Assembly: GCF_011682235.2 (NCBI RefSeq)
Contig: NZ_CP076718.1
Location: 62,001-126,000, forward strand
Source of the DNA: Rhodocaloribacter litoris
GTDB taxonomy: Bacteria; Bacteroidota; Rhodothermia; Rhodothermales; ISCAR-4553
Reading direction: 5' to 3'
Length of the DNA stretch: 64,000 bases
Both the position numbers and the translations under genes were made by a program. Positions 53,785-63,707 of this stretch are shown here, in pieces (position 1 is the stretch's first letter; each line of letters begins with the position of its first letter). The notes beneath the pieces are model-generated. The model saw only the letters and a list, made by a program, of their open reading frames with translations, was not told the DNA's origin and did no database searches.

Positions 53785-54819
53785 TCAGACCTCCTCCACC
53801 CCGTCCATGACCTCGCGGTCCGGTGCCGGCATGGCTCCGATGGCCTGTTTGACCTGCTCCTTGATCTCGGCCCGGAAGTCCTCGTTCTCGCGGAGCCAGG
53901 CCTTGGCCGCCTCACGCCCCTGCCCGATCTTGACGTCGCCGTACGAATACCAGGAGCCGCTCTTCCGGATGATGTCGTGGTCCACGGCCAGATCGACGAG
54001 TTCGCCGAGGGCGGAGATGCCCTCACCGTAGATGATGTCGAACTCGGCCTCGCGGAAAGGCGGGGCCACCTTGTTCTTCACGATCTTCACCCGTGTCCGG
54101 TTACCGATCACGTCGGTCCCCTCCTTGACGGCCCCGATGCGCCGGATGTCCATGCGGACGGACGCGTAGAACTTGAGGGCGCGGCCGCCGGTGGTGGTCT
54201 CCGGCGAGCCGAACATGACGCCTATCTTTTCCCGGATCTGGTTGATGAAAACGAGCACGGTCTTCGTGCGGTTGATCGTGCCGGTGAGCTTGCGCAGGGC
54301 CTGGCTCATGAGGCGGGCCTGCAGGCCGACGTGGCTGTCGCCCATGTCCCCTTCGATCTCGGCCTTGGGCACGAGCGCGGCCACCGAGTCGATCACGATC
54401 ACGTCGAGGGCACCGCTGCGCACGAGTGTGTCGCAGATGTTCAGCGCGTCTTCGCCGGTATCGGGCTGGGAGACGAGCAGGTTGTCGATGTCCACGCCGA
54501 GCTGTTTGGCGTAGTTGGGGTCGAAAGCGTGTTCGGCGTCGATGAAGGCACAGATGCCCCCGAGGCGCTGCGCTTCGGCCATGATGTGGGTGGCCAGCGT
54601 CGTCTTCCCGGAGGATTCGGGGCCGTAGATCTCGACGATACGCCCCCGGGGCACCCCGCCCACGCCGAGCGCGGCATCCAGGGCCAGCGAGCCGGTCGGG
54701 ATGGCCTCGATCCGGACGGCCGGCGCATCCCCCAGCCGCATGATGGCCCCCTTGCCGAAATTTTTCTCAACCTGTTTCAGCGCCAGCTCGAGCGCGCGCT
54801 GCTTTGCGGAATCTACCAT
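53785..54819 (-). CDS. recA: RecA recombinase
   Basis: 344 residues from the ATG at 54819 ([14 protein letters not shown]), chosen because upstream residues to 54879 are not RecA-like. Walker A GPESSGKT is at 66-73, followed by [32 protein letters not shown] and the DNA-binding loop region [35 protein letters not shown]. It catalyses strand exchange in recombination and controls LexA-type responses. No LexA box recognisable to me lies upstream. Confidence 0.98.
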   Translation of the reverse strand: MVDSAKQRALELALKQVEKNFGKGAIMRLGDAPAVRIEAIPTGSLALDAALGVGGVPRGRIVEIYGPESSGKTTLATHIMAEAQRLGGICAFIDAEHAFDPNYAKQLGVDIDNLLVSQPDTGEDALNICDTLVRSGALDVIVIDSVAALVPKAEIEGDMGDSHVGLQARLMSQALRKLTGTINRTKTVLVFINQIREKIGVMFGSPETTTGGRALKFYASVRMDIRRIGAVKEGTDVIGNRTRVKIVKNKVAPPFREAEFDIIYGEGISALGELVDLAVDHDIIRKSGSWYSYGDVKIGQGREAAKAWLRENEDFRAEIKEQVKQAIGAMPAPDREVMDGVEEV

Positions 54820-55156
54820 GTTCTCTCTGCCGTTCGTGTGTGTAAGGAAAAGCGGGTCGGTTCTGCGAAAGGATCGCACCCCGGCAAGCTAGGCAATGTG
54901 GGTGTCATCCGGGTGTCATAGCCGGCAAAAACCTGTGGGACATCGTGCAGCCAAGCCCCGGCCCGGCGGGCCGCCTGCCCGGAACGGCGTGCACACCGGC
55001 CGGCATCTCTTTATTAAGACACACGGGACCGGTCAATATAACCCCGCGCCCCACACATTTTGCAGGGCTCTACACCGGAACTACTACCCTGCAGGGCGAC
55101 GGGAGTTGCACCACCACGCCGGCACGGGAAACGGCCGCCGGTCGGGCCCCGGTGCG
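54820..55156. other. Intergenic region upstream of recA
   Basis: 337 bases between recA and the unknown gene that precedes it on the same strand. It holds a tandem pair GGGTGTCAT at 54900-54908 and 54911-54919 and otherwise nothing I recognise: no SOS palindrome, no clear terminator and no ORF with coding character. Confidence 0.4.
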
Positions 55157-56230
55157 TCAGCCGGCCTGCTCGCTCAGGTGCACCACCGTGTTGTACTTCG
55201 GCAGGAGTTGCATGCTCTCGGAGATGTAGTCCGGCCAGGCACCCGCTTCGACCTCGAAGAGCTGGTCGTTGACGCGCACCGAGGGTTCGCCGGCCAGGAG
55301 CGTCACCAGATCCCGGCGCAGCAGCAGAGCGGTTTTCTGGAGCCGGGCTTCCTCACGGGAGCCGAACCGGTACCCGATCCGCTCCAGCTCGTCGGTCAGG
55401 TTGACCAGGGCCTGGTTGGCCAGCACCCGATCGGAGATGAACACCTGGCCCTCTCCGGTAGCCAGGCGCCGGTAGAGAAACAGGGCAAAGCGCCCGATCA
55501 GCGAGCCCAGCACGTCGAGGATGTGTGCCTCGCCGCGCACGACCACCCAGAGTCCTCCCCGCTCGACCCCGCCCGTCTCCACCTTGGCGATCTTCAGGGG
55601 ATAGGCCTCGGTCGAGACCTCCGCCGCGTCGCAGATCTCCAGGTAGGCGCGCTCCAGCGAGGCCAGCTTCTCGACCACCGCGCCGTAGGTACGGGCGTGC
55701 CGGAAGTGTACCGACAGGGACGCCTCCGCCCCGGACGCCTCCGCCTCGTCGAAAAGCACCGCGCGGAGGGTGCCCAGAAGCCGCCGCATCGAGATCAGGC
55801 TCGGATACAGGTGGCTGGCTTCGGTCAGCAGGGCGGCAAAGGCCTCATCGTTTCCGGAGCGGGCGTACTGCTCGGCGGCCCCGTAGAAGCGCTCGACCAG
55901 GGCATGCACCTCGCGGATCGCCTGCTCCTCCTCCGTGGCAAAGGCCGCCCGCACCCGCTCCAGCAGTTCCAGTAACTGGATGGCTTCGTGAAAGACGTGA
56001 CCCGGCGGGAACGTGTCCGACTGCTTCCGCACATCATAGAACCGGTCCTGCGTAACCTGCTGTTTTTTGAAAAACTGCGTTCGGTTACGCACGTGCACGA
56101 GTTCCATCAGTTCGTCTGCGAGTTGCTGGTATCCCCGCGCCAGGATGAAGATGTAGCGGGGAAGCACCCGATCATTGCCAAGTGCCGCCAGCAGCGCGTC
56201 GATATGCTGCCGCAGTTCGATCGTCGTCAT
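55157..56230 (-). CDS. Protein of unknown function, mostly helical
   Basis: 357 residues, acidic, with no signal peptide, membrane helix or motif I recognise. The N-terminus (IELRQHIDALLAALGNDRVL) and middle are rich in amphipathic helices; a stretch at about 225-262 (GGLWVVVRGEAHILDVLGSL) looks like beta strands followed by a helix. RNRTQFFKKQQVTQDRFYDV near residue 50 is the most distinctive segment. The codon bias matches its neighbours. It lies between recA and the TatD gene on the same strand. No function is proposed. Confidence 0.75.
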   Translation of the reverse strand: MTTIELRQHIDALLAALGNDRVLPRYIFILARGYQQLADELMELVHVRNRTQFFKKQQVTQDRFYDVRKQSDTFPPGHVFHEAIQLLELLERVRAAFATEEEQAIREVHALVERFYGAAEQYARSGNDEAFAALLTEASHLYPSLISMRRLLGTLRAVLFDEAEASGAEASLSVHFRHARTYGAVVEKLASLERAYLEICDAAEVSTEAYPLKIAKVETGGVERGGLWVVVRGEAHILDVLGSLIGRFALFLYRRLATGEGQVFISDRVLANQALVNLTDELERIGYRFGSREEARLQKTALLLRRDLVTLLAGEPSVRVNDQLFEVEAGAWPDYISESMQLLPKYNTVVHLSEQAG

Positions 56231-56365
56231 GAGGAGGGAACACGACTGGAAAGACAGACGGATACGGAACCGGCCGGTTGCCGCCGGGAAGTACTCGAAG
56301 GATCGTCGGTCCCCCGCGATTGTTAAGCGGGGGGCGCGCCATGCGGTGCGGGTGCGCAGGACGCC

Positions 56366-57151
56366 TCACGTCTCCGCCGGCAATCCGAAGAGCCGCCGGG
56401 CGTTCCCGGTCGTGATGCGTTCCACCTCCTCGACGGTGAGGCCTTTGAGTTCGGCGAGCCGTTCGGCGACGAGGCGGAGGTAGGCCGGCTCGTTGCGCCG
56501 TCCCCGGTGCGGTTCGGGCGCCAGGTAGGGGGCGTCGGTCTCCAGCACGATCTGCGACAGCGGCGCGCCGGCCACGGCCCGGGCCACGGCTTTCTTGTTC
56601 ACGAGCAGCCCTCCCACCCCGATCAGAAAGCCCAGCGCGGCGGCCTCCTCGGCCAGCGCCGCCGGCCCTTCGAAGCAGTGGAAGACGCCGCGCAGCCGCT
56701 CCGGCCGGGCGAGGGCGCGGCGCTCCTCGCGAAGGATGCGGACGAGGTCTTCGGACGCCGCCCGGTTGTGCAGCACGAGCGGCAGGTCCTTCTCGGCGGC
56801 CAGGCGGATGTGCCGGCGGAAGAAAGCCTGTTGCCGTTCGTCGAAGGAGCGGTCCCAGTAGTAGTCGAGCCCGCTTTCGCCGACGGCTACGACTTTCGGA
56901 TGGTCGCACAGGGCCGCGACCGCCGCGAAGTCTTCCCCGGTGGCCGTCTTCGTCTCGGAGGGGTGCAGGGCGGCCATGGCATAGAGCCCCTCGTACGTCT
57001 CGCAGAGCCGGAGGGCGCGGTGAATCGACGCGACGTCGATGGCGGGCATGAGGATGATGCCGACCCCGGCGGCCCGGGCCCGTTCGAGCATGGCGTCGCG
57101 GTCCTCGTCGAAGCGATCCAGGTAGAGGTGCGCGTGTGTGTCGATGAGCAA
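56366..57151 (-). CDS. TatD family metal-dependent DNase
   Basis: 261 residues if translation starts at the TTG at 57151, giving LLIDTHAHLYLD at the N-terminus as in nearly all TatD proteins. In-frame ATGs lie only much further upstream, the nearest giving a poorly conserved 46-residue extension that reaches the divergent kinase gene. Metal ligands are DTHAH, the Glu of VAVGESGLDYYW, LPLVLHNR, FHCFEG and ETDAPYLAPEP. The C-terminal TTGNARRLFG is typical. TatD enzymes are 3'-5' exonucleases in DNA repair and RNA turnover. Confidence 0.9.
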   Translation of the reverse strand: MLIDTHAHLYLDRFDEDRDAMLERARAAGVGIILMPAIDVASIHRALRLCETYEGLYAMAALHPSETKTATGEDFAAVAALCDHPKVVAVGESGLDYYWDRSFDERQQAFFRRHIRLAAEKDLPLVLHNRAASEDLVRILREERRALARPERLRGVFHCFEGPAALAEEAAALGFLIGVGGLLVNKKAVARAVAGAPLSQIVLETDAPYLAPEPHRGRRNEPAYLRLVAERLAELKGLTVEEVERITTGNARRLFGLPAET

Positions 57152-57287
57152 GGTGGTACGGGAATGCGATGACGAAAAGCCGAAACCAAGATCCAGAAAC
57201 GGATACCCAATGTCCAGACGAACCTTCCCGCGGGATCTGCTTATCAGGTCCAGAACGCGATAAAGTTTTCTTGAAGCTTTTCGGATC

Positions 57288-59870
57288 ATGGGGGTGCAAC
57301 GCTTCAGACGCATGGCCGGGCTGCTGGTGGCGGTGGCGCCGCTGGTGGCGCTGATCCCGCTCGGCCGCATGGCGGTGGACTGGGTCGCGGTGCACCGGGT
57401 GACGGGGACCTGGCCGACGGCGGCTCCACACAGCTATGCCTGGATCGTCTGGGAGGATGCGGACGACGGGATCCGGGCCACGTACGTCTTCCCCCGGGGT
57501 CCGGCGGCCGAAGCCGGCCTGCGCGAGGGCGACGTGTTCTACATGCTCGAAGGACTCCAGTATTTCAGCGCCGAGGACCTCAAGAGCGCCACGCAGCGCA
57601 TCGAGCCCGGGCAGGTACGCACCTACTACGTGATCCGTGACGGGCGGGTGATCACGGCACCGGTGCGCTTCACCCCCTATCCCACGTTTCTGTATCCCCT
57701 CTCCTCGGCCCTCTGGCACTTCTCGATCTGGGGCTTCACCCTGGGCACGTTCCTCCACGTGCTCGGGCTTTTCATCGCCGGACCGCTGGCCCTGCGCAGC
57801 CGGGCGGCCTGGCCGCCGCTGATGCTGATCCTGGTCTCCTTCCTGTGGATGTTCGGCAACCTGCTGCGCATCCTGCTCGTGACGCTGCTGGGGCCGCCGG
57901 GTGCCACGGGGTTCTACGCCGGCCTGTTCGAGGCCCTCACCTTCGCCAGCCTGGCGGGCTGGATCGCCTTCCCGGTGCTGCTCCTGCGCAAGGTGCTGCG
58001 CGACGCCCGGCTGGACGAGCCCGACCCGGCGCGCCGCAGGCGGTTTGCACCGGATCGTCTCCCGATGTACGCGACGCCGGGGCTGCTGGGCCTGGCGGCC
58101 GTGCTGACCACCTGGCACGGCCCGCTCGGCCCGCTGACGCTAGACGGGCTGCTGGTCCCCATCCTTTTCTACGCCTCGTGCTACATCGCCACGGCGGCCC
58201 TGCTCGTGCTGGGGCTCTACGCCCTGGACCGCCCCCGGGCCGAGGCCCTCCTCTGGAGCTGGGGCCGGACGGGCAGCGCGCTCATCCTCGGCGCCGCCCT
58301 CATCACGGCGCTCTCGGTCCTCGGCGTCGTCCCCATCCTCGGCGCCGTCACGGACACGACGGCCGGCTGGCTGATCGTGTGCGCGCAGCTGCTCTACCTC
58401 GCCCCGGTGATGCTCGTCTCGGCCGCCCCGCTGCGCCACGGCAAGGTCGACGAGGTGCTCACCCGCGCGCTGACCTACCTGACGGTCCTCGGGCTGCTGT
58501 TCTTCGCCTTCGTCGGGGGCATGACGCTCATCGACCCCTACCTCGCCCGGGTCCAGGCGCCGCGCTACGTGGTGGCCGGCCTCTACCTGATCCTGCTGCT
58601 GGTCGTCTTCGAGCGGCTGGCCCGGCTCATCCGCACCTACGCCCGGCACGTCTTCGCCACGGACCGGCAGCGGGCCCACCGGCAGGTGAGTCGCTTCCAG
58701 GAACAGATGCGCTCTATCCTCAACCTCGACACGCTCGTACGCCAGACCGTCGAGGTGGTCGGCCGGGCCTACGATGCCCGCTCGGCGATCCTGTTCATCC
58801 GGCCGCCGGGCACGACCGGCCCCTGGGTCTCCAGCGCCTACCACCCCGAGCCGCCCTACCTGACCGAACGCCTCTTTCACCGCATCTGGCCCCACTTCGA
58901 ACGCGAGGGGCGCATCTGGGCCCGCAACCCCGAACTGAACGAAAGCACCCTGCCCCCCGAGCCGGCCCGCCTGCTCGTCGAGCGCGGCGCCGCGCTGGTC
59001 GTCCCCATCCAGGGGGACGGGGCCCCGATGGGCCTGCTCATCCTCGGCACCAAAAAGAAGCGACGGGCCGTCTACAACCTCGAAGACCTCGAACAGCTCC
59101 GCTCCCTCGGAGGCCAGCTGGCCCTGGCCGTCGAACGGCTCAACCTGGTCGAACGGGAAAAGACGCTGGCCCGGCAGCGCGCCGAAGCGCAGCTCGTCGC
59201 CCTCCGGGCGCAGATCAACCCCCACTTCCTCTTCAACGCCCTCAACACGATCGTCTCCCTGATCGAGGAACGCCCCGAAGAGGCCGAGGCCGTCGTGGAA
59301 AACCTGGCGGCCATCTTCCGGCACATCCTCCAGACGAGCGGCCACCCGTTCATCCCCCTCGAGGCGGAGCTGGACCTCGTGGGTCACTACCTGGCCATCG
59401 AGAAGGCCCGCTTCGGCGACAAGCTACGGATCGAGACAGAGGTGGAAGCGGAAACCCTCGCCACGCCGGTGCCGGCGTTTGCCGTACAGACCCTCGTCGA
59501 GAATGCCGTCAAGCACGGGCTGGAGAAGCAGCGGGAAGGGGGACGGCTGCGCATCACGGCCCGCCGCCTCGACGACGGCCATACCGAGATCGTCGTGGCC
59601 GACACGGGCGTGGGCATCCCGGCCCTCTTCGACACGGGCCGCGGCGCCCTCTCGCCGGACGGCATCTATGGCCTCGGCCTGACCAACGTGGCGCAACGGC
59701 TCGAACAGCTCTACCAGCGAAGCGACCTGTTGCAGATCGAGAGCCGCCCCGGTGAGGGCACCACCGCCTGCCTGCTGATCCCCGCCCCTGCCGGCGCCCC
59801 CCGGTCCTCCACCGGGGACGGCCTCGGTACGACGGAACACCCCCCCCGCCCCGAAACCAACACGCCGTAG
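57288..59870 (+). CDS. LytS-type sensor histidine kinase with PDZ domain
   Basis: 860 residues. A first membrane helix (MAGLLVAVAPLVALIPLG) is followed by a PDZ-like domain at about 60-130 (YVFPRGPAAEAGLREGDVFYML) placed outside the membrane, then about eight helices to 450, a GAF-like domain at about 480-620 (ARSAILFIRPPGTTGPW; GLLILGTKKKR), a LytS-type phosphoacceptor INPHFLFNALNT (His646) and an ATPase domain (VQTLVENAVKHGLEKQ, VVADTGVGI, GLGLTNVAQRL). The last 30 residues are Pro-rich and disordered. It is 19 bases before its LytTR partner gene. An alternative start is the ATG nine codons in. Confidence 0.92.
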   Translation: MGVQRFRRMAGLLVAVAPLVALIPLGRMAVDWVAVHRVTGTWPTAAPHSYAWIVWEDADDGIRATYVFPRGPAAEAGLREGDVFYMLEGLQYFSAEDLKSATQRIEPGQVRTYYVIRDGRVITAPVRFTPYPTFLYPLSSALWHFSIWGFTLGTFLHVLGLFIAGPLALRSRAAWPPLMLILVSFLWMFGNLLRILLVTLLGPPGATGFYAGLFEALTFASLAGWIAFPVLLLRKVLRDARLDEPDPARRRRFAPDRLPMYATPGLLGLAAVLTTWHGPLGPLTLDGLLVPILFYASCYIATAALLVLGLYALDRPRAEALLWSWGRTGSALILGAALITALSVLGVVPILGAVTDTTAGWLIVCAQLLYLAPVMLVSAAPLRHGKVDEVLTRALTYLTVLGLLFFAFVGGMTLIDPYLARVQAPRYVVAGLYLILLLVVFERLARLIRTYARHVFATDRQRAHRQVSRFQEQMRSILNLDTLVRQTVEVVGRAYDARSAILFIRPPGTTGPWVSSAYHPEPPYLTERLFHRIWPHFEREGRIWARNPELNESTLPPEPARLLVERGAALVVPIQGDGAPMGLLILGTKKKRRAVYNLEDLEQLRSLGGQLALAVERLNLVEREKTLARQRAEAQLVALRAQINPHFLFNALNTIVSLIEERPEEAEAVVENLAAIFRHILQTSGHPFIPLEAELDLVGHYLAIEKARFGDKLRIETEVEAETLATPVPAFAVQTLVENAVKHGLEKQREGGRLRITARRLDDGHTEIVVADTGVGIPALFDTGRGALSPDGIYGLGLTNVAQRLEQLYQRSDLLQIESRPGEGTTACLLIPAPAGAPRSSTGDGLGTTEHPPRPETNTP

Positions 59871-59889
59871 TTCCAACCCGCTGACGCCC

Positions 59890-60747
59890 ATGCTCCGCGT
59901 GCTCATCGTCGACGACGAGGCGCCGGCCCGCCGCCGGCTCGCCCGGTTGCTCAAACCGATGGAAACGGCCGGCCGGGTGCAGGTCGCCGGGGAGGCCGCC
60001 GACGGCCCCGCCGCCCTCGACCTGATCGCCCGCCGGCCGGTGGACCTGATCTTCCTCGACATCCAGATGCCCGAGATGGACGGCTTCGGCGTCGTCGAAC
60101 GGCTCGACCCGGAACGCCGGCCCGTCGTCGTCTTCACCACCGCTTACGACGACTATGCCCTGCGTGCCTTCGAAGCCAACGCCGTCGACTATCTCCTCAA
60201 GCCCATCGCCCGGAAACGCCTGGAGGAGGCCGTCGGGCGGGCCGAGCGGCTCGCCGGCAACCCGGGCGCCCGGGCCGACCGGGACGACCGCCTCGAACGG
60301 CTGCTCGACTGGATGGAAGCCCACGCCGAGGCGGAGCGCCCCCGCCCGGCCCCGCCGCCCCCGGCCCACACCGACCGCGACGGCACCTATCTCCAGCAGC
60401 TGTCCATCCCCTACCGCGACCGCATCCTGATCGTCCCCGTCGAACGCATCGTGGCTGTCGAAATCAGCGAAGGCATCACCCGCGTCTTCGTCCTGGACGA
60501 ACCGCAGGGCCCGGGCAAACCCCGGCTGCGCCAGCACGTCGTCAGCTACACGCTCGACCAGCTCGAGGCGCACCTCGACCCCGAAGCCTTCATGCGCGTG
60601 CACCGCTCGGCCATCGTGCAGTACGCGCACATCCGCGAGCTCATCCCCTGGTTCAGCGGGCGCTACAAGCTCCTGCTCACGGGCGGGCACGAGGTCATTG
60701 CCAGCCGCGAGCGCTCCCGGCTCCTGAAGGAACGCCTGCTGCTCTGA
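59890..60747 (+). CDS. LytTR-family response regulator
   Basis: 285 residues. The receiver domain at 1-120 has DDE (8-10), the phospho-acceptor Asp57 in DLIFLDIQMPEMDG and the YLLKPIARKRL segment. A Pro-rich linker (RPRPAPPPPAH) leads to a LytTR DNA-binding domain (RILIVPVERIVAVEISEG, FMRVHRSAIVQYAHI, GGHEVIASRERSRLLKE). It pairs with the kinase encoded 19 bases upstream. Targets are unknown; LytTR proteins bind paired direct repeats. Confidence 0.95.
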   Translation: MLRVLIVDDEAPARRRLARLLKPMETAGRVQVAGEAADGPAALDLIARRPVDLIFLDIQMPEMDGFGVVERLDPERRPVVVFTTAYDDYALRAFEANAVDYLLKPIARKRLEEAVGRAERLAGNPGARADRDDRLERLLDWMEAHAEAERPRPAPPPPAHTDRDGTYLQQLSIPYRDRILIVPVERIVAVEISEGITRVFVLDEPQGPGKPRLRQHVVSYTLDQLEAHLDPEAFMRVHRSAIVQYAHIRELIPWFSGRYKLLLTGGHEVIASRERSRLLKERLLL

Positions 60748-60817
60748 CGCCCCCCGCACGGCACACGGACCGGAGACGGGTCGACGTCGATCCGCCGATT
60801 AGCCCGAGAGGCCGGCC

Positions 60818-62644
60818 CTACCAGGCGATGCCGTAATCCTCGCCGTGGTGGCTGGAGCCGCCCCAGAAGGTGCCGTGCTCCCGGTCGAAGTAGATGGCGT
60901 TGATGGGGCCGGAGGTGCGCTCGTCCGTCCGGAGCTCATAGCCCATCTCCCGCAGCGCCTTCCGCACCCAGGGCGGCGTCGCCTCCTGGATCAGCAGCCG
61001 GCCCGGACGCGACTCGTGCTCGCCGAAGGAGGACCTGAGCTGGAAGCTGTTGATGTTGGCCGCCTCGACCGCCTCCTGCACGTTCATGCCGAACTCGACC
61101 ACGTTGAGGAAGAACTGGAGGAGGTTCTGATCCTGGCTGTCGCCGCCCTGGACGGCGAACGAGAGGAAGGGTTTCCCGTCCCGGAGGGCCAGCCCCGGCG
61201 TCAGCGTGACGCGGGGACGCTTGCCGGGTTCGACGACGTTGAACGGGTTCTCCGCCGGATCGAGGACGAAGCTCTGCATGCGCTGGCTCAGCCCGATCCC
61301 CGTCTTGCCGGCGATGACGGCCGGGATCCAGGCCCCGCTGGGCGTCACCGAGACAACCCACCCCTCGGCGTCGGCTGCCTGGATGGACGTGGTGCCGGCG
61401 TAGAAGCCGGCCTCGAAGCCCGCCTCGTCCTGCCTCCGGGGGGTGACGGCGGTCCACTGCTCCAGGTACTCCAGGTACGGGTTCGTTCCCCCCTGAAAGG
61501 GATACGGGTCGCCGGGCCTGACGTCCGGGTCGTTCTTCTCCCAGTCGATGTCCCGGATCCGCGCCTTCGCATACTCCTTCGAAAGCAGCCCCTCGAGCGG
61601 TTCTTCGGGCGGAAAGTAGGGATCGCCATAGTAGAAGTCGCGGTCGGCAAAAGCCCGGTTCATCACCTGATAGAGCAGGTGGATGTACCGGGCGCTGTTG
61701 TAGCCCAGGGCCTGCAGGTCGAAGTTTTCGAGCATGTTGAGCATCTGCAGCATGACCGGCCCCTGCGTCCAGGTGGTCAGCTTATAGACCTCGATGCCCT
61801 TGTAGGTGGTCATGACCGGCTCTTCGAGACGGACCTGCCAGCGGTCCAGGTCTTCCATCGTGAGGAGGCCACCCTCCTCCTGCACGGCGCGGACGAGTTC
61901 CCGGGCGATGTCGCCCCGGTAGAAGCGGTCGTAGGCGGCATAGATGGCCTCCTTGCGGCTCTTGCCCTCGGCCAGCGCCGCCGCCTCGGCCTCGACGAGC
62001 TTCTGCAGCGTGCCCAGCAGATCCGGCTGGCGGAAGATCTCGCCCGGATACGGCGCCTCGCGTTCCTGGCCCAGATGAGGCAGGAAAACCCCCGGCGCGT
62101 ACTTCCACTCCTTGATCCGCTCCTTCTGCCGTTCGATCTGGTCGGCGGTCTGGGCCTCGATGGGATAGCCCTCGGCCATCTGCATGGCGGGCTCGAGCAC
62201 CTCCCGGAGGCTGAGCGTGCCGTATTCGGCCAGCATCACCATCAGGCCGCCGGGCGTGCCGGGGGTGACGGCGGCCAGCGGGCCGTATTCGGGCGGGTAT
62301 TTCATCTCCTTCTCCTTGAAGAAGGCGGCCGTGGCTCCGGTCGGGGCCACCCCGAGGGCGTTGACCCCGATGACCTTGCCCGTATGGGGGTTGTAGATGA
62401 GGGCCTGCGTCTCACCGCCCCAGCCGAGGACGTCCCACATGGTGGCGGTGGCCGCCAGCATGGCACAGGCAGCGTCGACGGCGTTGCCACCTTTCATGAA
62501 GACGGCGGCGCCGGCCGTGGCCCCGAGCGGCTTGCCGGTGATGGCCACCCAGTGCCGCCCGTGCAACACCGGCTTGGCGGTCTGCTGGGCCCGGGCCACC
62601 ATCGGAAGGAGAAGCAGGGTGAGAAAGAGGCTGAAGATACGCAT
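60818..62644 (-). CDS. ggt: Gamma-glutamyltranspeptidase
   Basis: 608 residues from the ATG at 62644, which starts a signal peptide (IFSLFLTLLLLPMVARAQ). Ntn-hydrolase family: GKPLGATAGAAVFMKGGNAVDAA (shortened here), LGWGGETQALIY, VTPGTPGGLMVML, and the self-cleavage site before Thr418 in YAGTTSIQAADAEG, which becomes the nucleophile of the small subunit. FAVQGGDSQDQ corresponds to the family's GSPGG region but is divergent. It would act on glutathione or gamma-glutamyl peptides in the periplasm; the divergent loop suggests other substrates are possible. Confidence 0.9.
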   Translation of the reverse strand: MRIFSLFLTLLLLPMVARAQQTAKPVLHGRHWVAITGKPLGATAGAAVFMKGGNAVDAACAMLAATATMWDVLGWGGETQALIYNPHTGKVIGVNALGVAPTGATAAFFKEKEMKYPPEYGPLAAVTPGTPGGLMVMLAEYGTLSLREVLEPAMQMAEGYPIEAQTADQIERQKERIKEWKYAPGVFLPHLGQEREAPYPGEIFRQPDLLGTLQKLVEAEAAALAEGKSRKEAIYAAYDRFYRGDIARELVRAVQEEGGLLTMEDLDRWQVRLEEPVMTTYKGIEVYKLTTWTQGPVMLQMLNMLENFDLQALGYNSARYIHLLYQVMNRAFADRDFYYGDPYFPPEEPLEGLLSKEYAKARIRDIDWEKNDPDVRPGDPYPFQGGTNPYLEYLEQWTAVTPRRQDEAGFEAGFYAGTTSIQAADAEGWVVSVTPSGAWIPAVIAGKTGIGLSQRMQSFVLDPAENPFNVVEPGKRPRVTLTPGLALRDGKPFLSFAVQGGDSQDQNLLQFFLNVVEFGMNVQEAVEAANINSFQLRSSFGEHESRPGRLLIQEATPPWVRKALREMGYELRTDERTSGPINAIYFDREHGTFWGGSSHHGEDYGIAW

Positions 62645-62880
62645 GGCATGAGAAAGCTTGGCCTGGAGGGATGCCGGAACAGGCGGGGGGCCGGTGCCAC
62701 GGGGCGTACACCCGTCCGAAACCGGCGCCCCGCCCGCCGGGAACCAACGTAACCATACCGGCGCGTTAAGGCAAGCACCCCGCGGCCCCGGGTGCTGCTG
62801 CAAATATGCGGATTTTGTCGTAGGTTGGCGCGGCCTTCGCACGGGTCCCCGCCCGATCAACCGCCTGCCGTGTCGTTCCC

Positions 62881-63693
62881 ATGCCCGACCGTTCGTATTT
62901 CGTCTGGGACGTCAGCCCGGTCCTCTTCTCGCTCGGCCCCTTCAGCGTGCGCTGGTACGGGCTGCTCTTCGCCCTGGGCTTCGTGCTCGGCTACTTCTTC
63001 ATGCGGTCGGTCTATCGCCGCGAGGGCAGGCCCGAGGCGGACCTGGACCGCCTGCTCCTCTACCTGCTCGCCGGCACCGTGGTGGGCGCCCGCCTCGGGC
63101 ACGTCCTCTTCTACGACCCGGCCTACTATTTCTCGCACCCGCTCGAAATCCCGCAGGTGTGGAAGGGCGGGCTGGCCAGCCACGGCGGGGCGCTCGGCAT
63201 CCTGATCGCCGTCTACCTTTACCACCGCCGGACACCGGACCAGCCCTACCTCTGGCTGCTCGACCGCATCGCCGTGCCGACGGCGCTGGCGGGCGCCTTC
63301 ATCCGCCTCGGCAACCTGTTCAACTCGGAGATCCTCGGGGTCGAGACGGACGTCCCCTGGGCCGTCGTCTTCGCCCGCGTCGACGCGGTGCCGCGCCACC
63401 CGGCCCAGCTCTACGAGTCGCTCGCCTACCTGCTCGTCTTCGGGCTGCTCCGGCACACGTACCGCCGCTTCGGCAACCGGACGCCGCGCGGGCTGCTGCT
63501 CGGGCTCTTCTTCGTGCTCGTCTTCACGGCGCGGTTCTTCATCGAGTTCGTGAAGGTGCGGCAGGCCGCCTTCGGCGAGGCCCTCCCCCTGAGCATGGGC
63601 CAGCTGCTCAGCCTGCCCGCCGTCGCCGCCGGCGGCGTGCTCCTCTGGCACGCCTACCGGCACGGCCGGAACGCCCCTCCGGTGACACCCTGA
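62881..63693 (+). CDS. lgt: Prolipoprotein diacylglyceryl transferase
   Basis: 270 residues, seven membrane helices. Family features are FSVRWYGLLFALGF, AGTVVGARLGHVLFY, the essential GGLASHGGALG (His), GAFIRLGNLFNSEILG and HPAQLYESLAYL, and the C-terminal FTARFFIEFVK. It transfers diacylglycerol to the lipobox Cys of the many lipoprotein precursors seen in this window (SusD, ThuA-like, esterase, plug protein). nadC follows after 14 bases. Confidence 0.96.
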   Translation: MPDRSYFVWDVSPVLFSLGPFSVRWYGLLFALGFVLGYFFMRSVYRREGRPEADLDRLLLYLLAGTVVGARLGHVLFYDPAYYFSHPLEIPQVWKGGLASHGGALGILIAVYLYHRRTPDQPYLWLLDRIAVPTALAGAFIRLGNLFNSEILGVETDVPWAVVFARVDAVPRHPAQLYESLAYLLVFGLLRHTYRRFGNRTPRGLLLGLFFVLVFTARFFIEFVKVRQAAFGEALPLSMGQLLSLPAVAAGGVLLWHAYRHGRNAPPVTP

Positions 63694-63707
63694 CGCCCGC
63701 CCACGCC

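Noticed and set aside
54820-54930. SOS (LexA) box or other operator before recA, including the tandem GGGTGTCAT at 54900-54919
   Set aside because: No palindrome resembling a known LexA box was found. The 9-base tandem is short, GC-rich and about 80 bases from the start, so regulatory meaning cannot be supported.
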